Assembly: GCF_002078875.1 (NCBI RefSeq) | Contig: NC_034414.1 | Location: forward strand, 9,795,783-9,859,782 | Source: Numida meleagris | Taxonomy: Eukaryota; Chordata; Aves; Galliformes; Numididae | Reading direction: 5' to 3' | Length of the DNA stretch: 64,000 nt | Part shown: piece after piece, positions 27,201 through 39,200 of the stretch | How the letters are laid out: every line of letters begins with the position of its first letter | How positions within the stretch are numbered: position 1 is the stretch's first letter | Notes under the pieces: generated by a model | What the model was told of the DNA's origin: nothing | The model's database searches: none | Seen by the model: the letters and a program-made list of their open reading frames with translations, nothing else | Position numbers and translations under genes: made by a program

Positions 27201-30200
27201 TCCAATTTCTTAGTATTCTGCTTCCTTTCTTTGTTGTAATCTTCTTTGCGTAGGATGTTTTGTATGCAGCCCAGTCCTTCAAGATGCAGAGTGCCTTGTC
27301 TTACCATCTAGGGGCTAGCATTGAAAGTGTTTAATGCGATGTGAAATTGGTGGTTCAAGGTAATTAGCAAAGGTCTCCCTAAAGATTTTTGAGAGAGAAT
27401 TTTTGCACTTTGTTCTCTCTTCTCAAGAGATACTTGTATTTTGTACCACTTAGAGTGGTACCAATCTGGCTTTCCGATTCTGCGATGACTGATGCCTGTG
27501 GGAGAGCTGTGTCTTGAGAGTACTTCAAATGTATTTTCTCAGGAAATGTGTCAGGTGGAAGAGACAGCCTGAGAAACAAAATTAACTTGCTAAGTCTGTC
27601 TTGTTTAAGATTTCATGATTCCATAGAAAAGAAACAGTCATGACTTTTTTAATATGCAGTAAACTTTGATGGCATTTATTAATATGCCACATTACAAGAA
27701 GAGTATAATAAGCTTGTAAAATTTTCCTTTTCCTTCTTTCCTCCTGCTCCTCCTTTCCAGTGATGTTTAGTCAGGTGACTTCATGCTTTGACCAAAGCTC
27801 TTTTTCCAACTTCTGATTTGTGCAACAGAATTCTTTTCCCCTTCCACTTTCCCATGAAAAGGAATGGCGTAAGAAGAGTACTGCATTGTCTGGTAATTTT
27901 CTTCTGGATTGCTTACTGGTGGGATAACCATATGGCAATAAGTTGCAACATTTTCTCAATTTGGCCTCTAGCTTCCAGCAAGAGGATTTAGATAGATGAT
28001 TCTCTTTTTATGGCTTTTGAATAAGAAGGATTAAGGTGTTGGGATTGTTTTTCCTTTCCTTTGTTACTATATAGGAAAATTCTTCATCCTGCCTTACAGC
28101 TGCCATGTTGTTAATACTGCAGCGATTGCCTGTGAATCAGAAACCACCAGTGTGAATGTTAACGATGACTTGTGGGAATGAAGGTCCCAGTGTGGAAAGA
28201 ATAAATAGTCAGCACTCCTCTGGAGCACCTAGGCCAGAATCGCTTTTGTTATGGAGTTATGTTAAGAAACTGTCCTTCAGATAGGGTCTGGTTAACTTTG
28301 TGGGCACTAAGGATAACTTTCCCCTCTGAAACGTTGTGTTTTCTTTCAAACATGTGACATAACGTCAGGTGAATGACGTGTCCAGTGAAGGATTTCTTGC
28401 CAGAAATCCCATGTGCTTGAGCTTTGTGAAAAGTAGAATTGAACGTCAGTTGCTTGAAAAGCCAAATTCTCGTTCTGTGGGGCACTTTGCATGTCTCTTT
28501 CTCTGGGGGCTTTTGTCTGCATCTCTTTTCATGCCACTAGTATCATGGAAACAAAAAAATAGTGTGTTGGTTAAAACCACATTCCCCACATTCAAATCTT
28601 CTCTGTTCTCTTTTAAATCAAAGATTTCAAAGATATTCTCTGAGAGAGAGGACTCTGGACAGAGTGTCTGCAGCTATTAGTTTCACGCAATGCAATCTTG
28701 ATTTGTGTCATAAGCCAGGGTATTAAAACGTTACCTGAAGTTCTGTGATGTTTTTTCTGGTAAGATGGCATATATTTGCCATGTCAAAAATAAAAGCTTT
28801 TCTGTGCACGCGCCTCTGAACAAACTTTCATGAGAGAGCAATGAAGGGACAGGCAAGAACCACCAAGGACTCTCACTCTTTCTGCTCCATGCTGCCCTGC
28901 GGGCTCGCAGTGTGCTGTCAGGAGATGTTCACATACTTACAGTAGGGCTGCTAGTGCAACCACGTATGTAGGATGAGATAAGACAAAGTAGGGGAGGGTG
29001 CTGAAAGCTTATGCTAAAGGGGTTGTGGTCAGAGAAGAATTTATGGATGAAGATGTTGCCAGCTCAATTTTCTATAAAATACAGCGAGGAGGGACTAGAA
29101 ATGGGCCGTGGAAGGTGATGCAAACTTTTGGGCAAGTCTCTTCTGTGAGCTGTACTCATTGACACAGCAGTTCTAGCTCCATGAGTTAAAGACAGAGAAA
29201 ACAAGTCCAAAAAGTGGCTTGTGACCACTGTGTTTACAATTAAAAAATCACTTTCCTGGAATCGTCGGTAGCATGGAGGACTTAGTTTTAGAGTTCTCTG
29301 TAACTCACCATTGGCAGTCCATAGAATCTGGTGCCACACTGGTAAGAAGCAACAGCACTGTTTTAGCCAGACAGGTGAGGCCATATTATCATTCTCTTAC
29401 GTGAATTTCAGTCTCATCTTTTCTTAGGCTGCACTGCTCTAGATTATACCTGAAGTGTGACTCTTCTTGCAAAACAAGATTTGTGTTTGACTTGTTTTCA
29501 TGGGGAAAAAATGCACTGTTTGAGGGGTATGTGGGATAAGTTGCTATACTCTTTGAGTTGTAAGCATAGCCAAAACAATCCTGTGAAGGATATTTGAGCT
29601 GATGTGATATAGAAAATATGTAAGTCCTTCTTGGTTTGTGTCCCCTTTCCCTGCAGTGTTATCGCTGAGGCCTTGTTTGCACTCTATGAGATATCGCAGA
29701 GCTGGCTTGCAGAATACATGTCAGCACTCAAATTTGGGGAAACACTAACTCCTGACTTTCTTTCACACTTGGTGAATGCACAGTTAGGATGCATAGAGTG
29801 GATAGAGTGACTTCTGCATCAGGCTGCTGCTACATGTTTTCCAAACCAGATATCTTACAAGAGAGCATCCTTGAAGCTGATGGGCATGTTGCAGTACCAG
29901 CGCTCCCAGTTTGATGGATCAGTCACCTGCACTGGGAAATGCACTGCTCCTTGATAATATTTTTCTTTTGTTGCATTCCTCTGCTACGTAAAGGATTGTC
30001 ACCTGCTTCTGGATTCAGTTAGCTCACTGCTAACTGACTAACTAGCCCTAGTGAGGCCCCACCTCGAGTACTGTGTCCAGTTTTGGGCCCCTCACTGCAA
30101 AAAAGACATTGATGCCCTGGAGCATGTTCAGAGGAGGGCGACGAAGCTGGTGAGGGGTCTGGAGAACAGGCCTTATGAGGAGCGGCTGAGGGAGCTGGGA

Positions 30201-33200
30201 TTGTTCAGTCTGGAGAAGAGGAGGCTCGGGGGAGACCTCATCGCTCTCTATAACTACCTGAAGGGAGGTTGTAGTGATCTGGGGGTCGGCCTCTTCTCTC
30301 TTGTAACTAGTGACAGGACGAGGGGGAATGGCTTCAAGTTGCGCCAGGGGAGATTTAGGCTGGACATTAGGTAGTACTACTTTTCTGAAAGAGCGGTCAG
30401 GCACTGGAACGGGCTGCCCAGGGAGGTGGTGAAGTCACTGTCCCTGGAGATGTTCAAGAAACGTTTAGATATAGCGTTGGGAGACATAGTTTAGTGGGGT
30501 TGTTGGTGGTAGGTGGATGGTTGGACTAGGTGATCTTGTAGGTCTTTTCCAACCTAGCTCATTCTATGATTCTATGATTCTATGATTCTATGACTGCTGA
30601 TACTGGGTAGTAAATGTTACAGTACGTCTGTATTAACCAGAGAGAGGAGATCTCTCGTTTTTTTTAGGGAGCATAAAACAGCCATAGCAGTATTTGTTGA
30701 AATACGGGTAGCAGCTAGGTCTGAAACGTTCAAAAGTGGCTGCTGAGCTTGAATTGGCTCTAATGAACTTGGCTTACCATATTTTTCACATCAATTATAT
30801 GTGGAGTATTCCATTATCTCTATGTTCCCCTCTGCCATGGTCACATTTACACTAGAGAATTCCGTTTTATTTAGTGTCTATGAGCAGAGCTTTCTATTGA
30901 CAGATCTCAGCATAAAAAAAAAAAAAAAACATCATAGCCTGAAATATGCATGAATAGATCTGTCCATATTTCCTGAAAAGAAGGAATCATAGAATCATTA
31001 AAGTTAGAAAAGACCTCTAAGATCATCTGCAGGACCTGACACTTGGTCTTGTTGAACTTCATCCCATCGGCCTCAGCCCAGCGATCCAGCCTGTCTGGAT
31101 TGCTCTGTAGGCCCTTCCTACCCCCAGGCAGACTGACACTTCACCCCAGCTTGGTGTCGTCTGCAAACACTGAGGGTGTACTCAACGCCCTCATCCAAAG
31201 CAGCGAAGTTGGATATTGATCAGAGGTGCAGTATTAGCTGTGTGCTTTAAGCCAGTAACTAAAGAGTCATGACTCTTAGTTTACTTCTTTCTTACATATT
31301 TACTTCAAAAAAATAAATCACAATGCATGACATTACTCTGGCTTTTACAGGTAAAACACACTCAACTTTCCATGAAATAGGTACAGACCGATCTCATTTT
31401 AAATATCTCATTGATTATTCTAGAGAAAGGTCAGACTTAGCAACAGAAAACTCAGGAAGTTCATAGCCCCCTTTCAAGTCAAGTATGCAGCCACTCCATC
31501 CTAAACTTACTGATTTTCAGGTACAGGTATTTACAGATTTACCTCAAGAATCAGGTATGATCAGGACTGCTGCTGTAGTTTGGTATCTGCACCTACCACG
31601 TTGGCCTGATCGAATTAATAATGAACATAGAGGCGATAAGCAAACAGGTGTAGCAATTATTAAGGAGTGTTCTCAATTTTATTGCAAGGCACTCGAGCCT
31701 TTATTTTTAATTTGGTTTTAAATAGAACATCAGCAGAAAAATATTACATCACAGTTTAGATTCAATCTGAAATTAAGCCTGAAAAGAAAATAAACAGGAG
31801 TTTATAAAAATGGCAGTGATTTCCATCATGATTGCCTTTCATTCAAGCACAGGTATAACAGCTGAGCCTGTGGAGTTTGCCATCTCTCTGCACAGTCCCA
31901 GCGGCCTGGTGTAGCTGTGACAGGAGGAAAAATGGTAGTGAATTCTGGCTGCTGTAAATGGCTGAGTTCAGTGTATTTAACTAAAGTTAAATTAAACCAT
32001 TAAGAGTTAATAAATGCATTAATAATATATTAAAATTAACATTTATTGACTCATTCGGAAATTACAGTGCCTCCTTCCATAGTGCCATATAAAGTCTTGA
32101 AGGATTCTCTGTAATTTGCTTTATCCCTGAAGGGCTTCTAGGCAAGCACAAAGTATTCAAATTTCAGATGCCGAAACATGCCTTGCTGACAAAGAGAGCC
32201 AACTGTACAGCCATTCACGCAGCTTTCTTTCCATAGCAGTCAGGTACTCGTGGTTTGAAGCAGCTGTCACATCTTGTCTGCATACTTGTGGGCAGATCAG
32301 ATGAAAACAGAAGTCTCAAAAGGGACTAAAAGTCTCTTTTTAGTATGCACAAAAATTTATTCTAAGGTGGTTTCTAACATAGCACAATTACAATGTGTTT
32401 ACATCTCCGTACTACAAATCCTTGGCACACAGGTCATCCCCTCCTGTCAGCCTCCAAGTCCTTGCCACCAAAGCACGCAACCTTTTCACAGAAAAGTACA
32501 TCAAAGACATCCTACATAATAAAATAATGGCTTTTTTTTATCTGGCTTTGTTCCTGGACACCAGCTGACCTAATGTCAGGCCTGTGGGTTGGATCAGTTG
32601 TCCTCCTGAGGTCTCTTCCCACCTCAATTATTTTATGGCTCCATATCACTTTGCCTGAAATCGGAAAGCAAAAATTTATCCAGAAGCAGATGCACAAGCT
32701 TAAAAATGTCAGTGACAACAAATTAAATTTTCAGTCCTGGTCACATGAACACAGTGCCAACCAAAAGAAAGCAGTGCTATGAATAGACAGATCTCCTGGC
32801 CCCTCAGTAATTGCAGGCCTTATACATGAACACACAGAGACATCCTTTAATCTCTAATAAGCAGTGGGTTACCAGTGACAGTTTCACTTCTCAAACATTT
32901 CTTTTTCAGTTTGGCTTCAGTATTGAGTTACAAGCACAAAGGTATTTCTTGCTTCATGTTTTCCCTGGCCGGAAGGTTGTCCCATACACTTTCTGCAGTC
33001 ATCTTCTGTCATGCCCCCCCAGCTCCCCCTGCATCTGATGCTGTGCCTCTCAATGCAGCTTTTGTTCACTGTGCCTGTGTTTGCACGTACCCGTTCCTGA
33101 CTTGGGGCACTTTTTCACGGCCACAGCCACACAGTCAGATTGCTCCATCACCACGTTCTCTTCTGTAGCAACAACACACGATTTTGTTTTGAAATGTTAA

Positions 33201-36200
33201 TGGAGCAGATCTAGCTAGAAGCTGCAAAAATGAGTCATTTGGTTTGAGTCAGAAGAGGAGAAATCCAGCTCTTTTCCCCCAGTTTTAACAGCCTGGATTG
33301 GGTAAATCAGAATCAAGCGGTAACAATTTTGCATAGGTAGAAAGAAGATGCAGCGTTGTCGTGTCTGTTCTTCAAGAGCTGCTTTGATGATGATGTAGCC
33401 ATTCCATATCTGAAAAGATTCATCAGGTTCTAAACTTGCAAAGGAAAAATGTCTCTAATTTCCTATCATTACTGATAGACTCATGCATTAATAATGCTGT
33501 ATGACATCATGTCATTTCTTTTATCATCATCAAAACTGCCCTGGTATATTAAAAATGAAAATATTTTGAAAATATTCTGTGACCATTCTGTTGCTTTACT
33601 TTGTGCACTTCACACATCTTGGAGAAAATAAACCATCTTATTTACTTCACATTTCTTATCAGCTAGAACAGTTGGGACAGCTTGAAAGGAAAAAGTGGAG
33701 TGGGCTTGTTTCCAGGATAGGGCTTTATTTTTATTTTCATTTACTGAATATGCTTTTCATGAATAATGCCCTTTTGAGAGGATTGGAACTGTATGGCAGA
33801 GATTTAAAGTTCCCTTAGACCCATCATTTCTGAAGGTGAACTTACAGAATGTTAAAACCTCACACTGAAGTGGGAGATGTATATCCTTCCTAATGGGGAA
33901 TCCTTCCAGCTGTGGAAGGATGCTTTGTACACGTAAGAATTTGGTTTCATGGGTCTTCCAGGCTTTCTAGCATCAGCATGAGGGAGGGGAGTATGCCATT
34001 CTAGGTGTTTGGGGCTCACAGTGAGTGTTTTCTGCGTGGTCAGCCTGTGACGTCTCGCAGGGAACCATTTTCTGGGGCTGAATTTTGCCAAACGGATGTG
34101 CAGAGCCTTACCACACACAGCGGAGGAGCTGACAAGGGCAGTGGTGTTGATCTGCAGGATGCCATGGAGCAGGGTGCTGCCACGTGCTGTGCTCAGCTGC
34201 TCCCGGCCCCATCTGCCCCCCGGGAGAGCTCTGAAGGAGAGCCCAGTGTCCTCCCCTGGCGTGGGAATAGCGCTCAGAGAGGATGCAGGGGCTGATTTAC
34301 GTCACAGCACTGCGTGTAAAGCAGCAAGTTACAAAAGGGCATTCTATAGAAAGGGAAAAAATATTAACCAAATGTTAGAAGAATGTTTGCCTTCCTGCTT
34401 TTAGCTCGACATGGCTCTTTTTTTAGTCAATCATGTAAGAAGACTGAACTGGTTGCAGTTAAAAATGCCACAACGTCATTAAAGTGAGCTTGAGAACCAC
34501 GCAGGGAGCCTGCACTGCTCCTCACAGCTCTTCTGAAGCATACTGTTATGTTTGCTATCGCCCACACTTGTAGCACCAAAGCATGAGTCAATGGCAGCAC
34601 ACTGTATGCTCTAAAATGATGTATTGCTCTAATTCTCTGATTTTTCTGTATAAGAAACCTGTGTCAGGCTATGTAAATTATGAAAACGCACTGTAATTGA
34701 CAGATCTTAAATCAAATATCAAATAAATTAAACAAAGCAGCAAACAACAGGGTAAAGAGACATGCATTTACTGCTCCCCAAACTTCTCTCTTCCTCCTCT
34801 TATTCTCAGTTTTCCCCTTCAGCAATCTTCAGAAGTTAATCGCTGACAGGAACAAACAGGCAAAACCTTTCTTCTGGCCCTGGCATAATCTATAAGCAGA
34901 AGTGCTTCTGAGAGTTATTCCAGTAGAAGCCTGATGCCCCCTAAAGTTTCCAGGAAGACTTGCAGTGAAGAAATAGAAAATTCCCCTCATCATTCTCAAG
35001 CAATAACAGCTCTGAAGTTATTAGTTATTTATAGTTCTTTGTGGCTACATTAAGCACAGCAGAAGTTTGCACTGTGAGAAAATTAGCTCGGTCATGCTGG
35101 GCTGGGTAACTGTCCAAATTTCTGTCATCCTCTGCCTGCAAGAAGGAAACACTATTATGCAGCCCAAAATCAAAGCTCTGTAACAGAGAGCATGCCTCTG
35201 TTCCCCTGCTGCTAAAACTGGCGTGGTAATGAGTTTCCTTTATTTTTAATGTTTGGAAACCATGTGACTGTAAAAGGGAATCAGATTCAGTAGCTGGAGG
35301 GATGGTATATGCTGTACATTTTCCGTGAATGATATGAAGCCTTAACTTCATGGGTATTTCAGAGCACTTTTCTGAGCAGGGTTAATACTGTTATCATGAG
35401 AGTTGGTCACAAAGTCCATCAAAATGTATTGCAGTAAAGTATGCTGCTGTCACACAAACATACAAACTTTGGAACACAGGTTGCTTTTACTAACGACCCT
35501 TTGAACAATTATTATTGTGTGGTTGGTTTTTTTGGTTTTGCTTTGTTTGCTTATCTTGTTTTTATCTGATTTAATCATTTTTCTTTGGGACACTGTTTCA
35601 ATTTTTATTTTTTCCTTTCACTGTCTCTTGTGTGTGTGTCAATGCTTGACATGGAAACATCGGTGCTGTTAAGGCGGTCAGACAGCTAAGTACTGCAGTT
35701 GCTTTGGGTGTTAGGCCTCATTCAAAGTGGCTATCGTATACTGGTGTTGGGAAGGTTCAGCCCCATCTTCCTGATCAGTCTCTTGGGCTGCCATGATGGA
35801 ACAAACTGATTCTCATCTTTCAGCTTTCGTTCCATGCCACCTGGAGGCGGGCAGGGGAGGAGCTACCACACCTCATGGTGCAGGTGGGGTGCGGGCTGCA
35901 GCGCAGCCTGGGTACTTGAATTCAGAAGTGATAGCCCAAAGGCATCTCGGGAAATGCGGGCAGCATGTGCATTTCAGCACGCTGAGTTGATCAGCAGGCA
36001 GTGCGTGGTCTGGATGAAGACCAAGCTCTGCTCACACAATCGTTCCTTTCTCCTCAGCACCCTCTCAAGCTGCTCACACGCCGTGGTGGCCCTGCTGTAC
36101 CCCTTCTCCTGGCAGCACACCTTCATCCCCGTTCTGCCCTCGTCCATGATCGACATCGTGTGCTGCCCTACGCCCTTCCTGGTGGGCCTGCTCTCCAGCT

Positions 36201-39200
36201 CTCTGCCCAAGCTGAAGGAGCTGCCTGTGGAGGAGGTAGGAGATGGCTGGCACCAGAATTGTTTGCCAGGGCTGAAGCTGGCCTGGCCCTGGAGAGAGCC
36301 TGCTGCTTGCTCCTCGATCCTGAGGACAGAAAGAAGTGAATGTTGACTGGGGCAACAATTACGTACAGTGCTAATATCCCGATTTCTTACGTTTGTGTTG
36401 TACCTGTCGCAAGGAAGTCATGAAATGCCAGCTGCTATGGCACTGGTTAATGCTAATGGCAGTTGTGCATGCATAGGCAGGAGAGAAAATAAAACTTTTA
36501 AGGTTTTTTTTTTTTTTTTCTTTGTGAGGAAGGGTAACTTTTGAGACTTTGCTAACACTACAATGGAAATGAAATGAGAGTTGCACTTCAGTTGTTCCAG
36601 TAAAACACCACCAAAATCCTCAAGGCCATGCTCTTCTTTCTTACTCCTACCGTTTTCCTGTCATTTTCCTATGATTGTGTGTGTGTGTGTGTTCATTTTC
36701 AAGGCACTCTGTGCTTCAGGCTTTTGTAAATCTCTGCTGTTTTCCTCCCACGCTCCTAACATTGCTCTCCCACATCTTCCCAGCGCCTTCTCACAGCTTC
36801 ACTGCTTCATTAGCATTGGCATGTCACACCCTTGCCCTCCAGAAGCCCCACTGCCTCAGACAGCACCGTTTTTTTTAACTCCCTCCCTCAGATACTTTTC
36901 AACCACACATTAGCAAAAATTAATAACATGCTAGGGTGTAAAACAAAAAAACAACCTACCTCTTCTAATTTTTGTACGTATTTACAGATCTATGTGAAAT
37001 TAGACTTTAGTTCTACAAAAATAACTTCATCTTCCTCTTTTGTAACCTCCTTTCTAACTGTTTTCACAGTGGAAATTTGATTTGTGATGAGGCTTGAGAC
37101 CATTCAGACAATCCTTCTCTGTTAGAAAACAGACACAAATGAATGTTTTCTGTCTCTTAAGATATATTTCACCATAATGTTTTCTTTCTTCAGGCTTTGA
37201 TGGTTAATCTGGGATCAGATCGATTCATCAGACAGGTAAGTATAGCTTGAAATGTTGTCACATAGTTTAGCAATCTGTTTAGTCCTATCATACTAGGCTG
37301 TTTGTTTTAAATCATAGATGTTTGATGGGAATTATGCAATGGGCAAGACACATTTTCTGTTTTACCTCAAATTAGTACTACTCTCCTCAGGAACGCGAAA
37401 GGGATTGAGGCTGTTAAAGAAACCAATACCTGTATTGGCAGTACAAAGCAAACGTTCAAAAACAGCATTACGTTAGCAAGAATACTCAGTTTGGGGTGAA
37501 AATGACAAAAATTGCAAAGAAGAGAAGTCTCTGAGTGAGAGGAAATATGGGGAATGGCTGAGAGTGGTGGGAGAAGAAGGGTTGTGAACAGGGAGATAGT
37601 AATGTGGCACTCGGTAATTACAGAACTAATCACCGGTAGGCAAGGTGAGTAAATTTTCTTGTAGGATTCCCTGGAAAGTATGACTGTGAATATTCTTATG
37701 AATATTCCTCTCTCTGCTTGCTTTTTCTGAACAAGCATTAAATAAATGAAGAGAGCAATGGGGCAGAAGCCCAGAAAACAAGATGCCCTAGGACATAAGT
37801 AAAAGCAGCTACCAAGAATTGAAGTTGCCTAAAAGCAACTAGAGCAGCTGTGTGTACATGTGGCAGCTCTTCACATGATGTATATTCAGTAAAACAACTA
37901 TTTGGACTCTCTGTCATGTGAAGAGCTGATTCCAAGCATACAGATCTTTGCCTTGCTCTTTGGATTATCTTTTCTGGCTTTAAACTCATTAAGAGTGACA
38001 AGAAACGTTTAGAAATACATGATAGCTGCACACAGGGTTTTATTATTTCATTTACGTAAGCATGACAGTAACTGATGGAAAGTGCTTTTCTTATGAACCT
38101 TAAACTGTGCAAAAGTAATTGCTGTAGTTACTGCACAAGATGAATGTGTTCTAAGGATGTTTTTTTTTCCTCTGTCAGATGGATGATGAAGACACGCTAT
38201 TACCTAGAAAGCTGCAAGCTGCTCTGGAGCAGGCTCTAGAGAGAAAGAATGAACTGATAAATCAGGATTCAGATAGTGATTCAGATGATGGTAAGCTCAT
38301 TTGAAAACTCATAAACAGGCATGTAGGTAGCATTCTGACTTTCTACACAGGGGAAAAAAAGATGGGACTCCAGTACTCAAATACATTTTGCAGTATCAAA
38401 GATAATCTCTGAATGCACAGGGAATGGGACTGATAGCATCAACACACAGCGATACCTTAATCAGCAATCTATTTTGATATCTTTGTAAGTGAAACATACT
38501 TCCACGAGTAGTTTTAAGCCTTTTATCACACAGAGGTTGCAGTTAACTTGGCTCTGATTCAATCCAGAATAACTTTATGTGCTGAGGGGTGTGTCTGAGT
38601 TCAGAGCTGCTGTTGGCTCTCGGTGTCTTCAGGGAGAGCAGCAGGAACCTCAGAAAGTGGTTTCAGTGCTGGAGGGGCTAAACTGCCTTGGAAGGTTCAC
38701 ATTTCTTTCCAGCAATTACAAAAAGAGCCCAGGCTGAATGTAACCGCCTGTGGTTAACAGGTACAAGGGAGGACTCTATTCAGCTTCTAAAATTCATTTC
38801 TACTCATCTCTGCTTTACATATCTAAAACTATTTTAATATCTCAGTAGTGGCGAAAGCCTAAATTGTACAACATATACTTTTGGATCTGTTTTTGGTGTT
38901 TAGGTTTATTATCCTCCAAGCAAAAATTTTAATTCTCAGAGCTGCACAGAAGTTCGTCAAGTAAGGAGTTATTCAGATTTAAAATAAGAGGTATCACTTT
39001 GATGCTGCACCCACAAAGTTTTTAATTTCCTGAGCTGTCTCCTGAGGATTTGTATTTCTTGTTGATTCTTGGTTACAAAACACCAGTTACGTAGACAGAC
39101 AGCTCCTGATGATAAAGCCGCTACCTGACCTACATCCAGGGCTGCAAAGGAGCTGCACAACTCCTTTCTCTTATCACTATAGCATCAGTAAACCCCTAGA

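Larger units (their letters stand above)
21178..36057 (+). other. DENND2B intron, 14.9 kb, largest in the window
   Basis: It holds three CR1 fragments (30045-30593, 30985-31205, 32555-32650), a (GTTT)n stretch near 23755, a GGTA-rich stretch near 22841 and a GC-rich patch at about 34040-34310. An antisense open frame of 186 codons lies at 22471-23031 but resembles nothing I know. I see no nested gene that can be supported. Confidence 0.65.

Noticed and set aside
30048..30404. 118-codon open frame on the minus strand
   Set aside because: Antisense shadow of the CR1 reading frame.
30561..30593. Regular octamer repeat that could suggest a CRISPR-like array
   Set aside because: It is the normal tail of a CR1 LINE; there are no spacers.
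31485..31721. 78-codon frame with a VFTD...TAAVVW-like segment, reminiscent of a retroviral-type RNase H
   Set aside because: The match is a few residues only, with no neighbouring polymerase or LTR sequence that I can recognise, so I cannot support a retroviral remnant. A protein search of this interval would decide.
37367..38112. Two adjacent minus-strand open frames of about 124 codons
   Set aside because: Different frames, hydrophobic low-information translations and no recognisable family; best explained as chance in an AT-rich intron.
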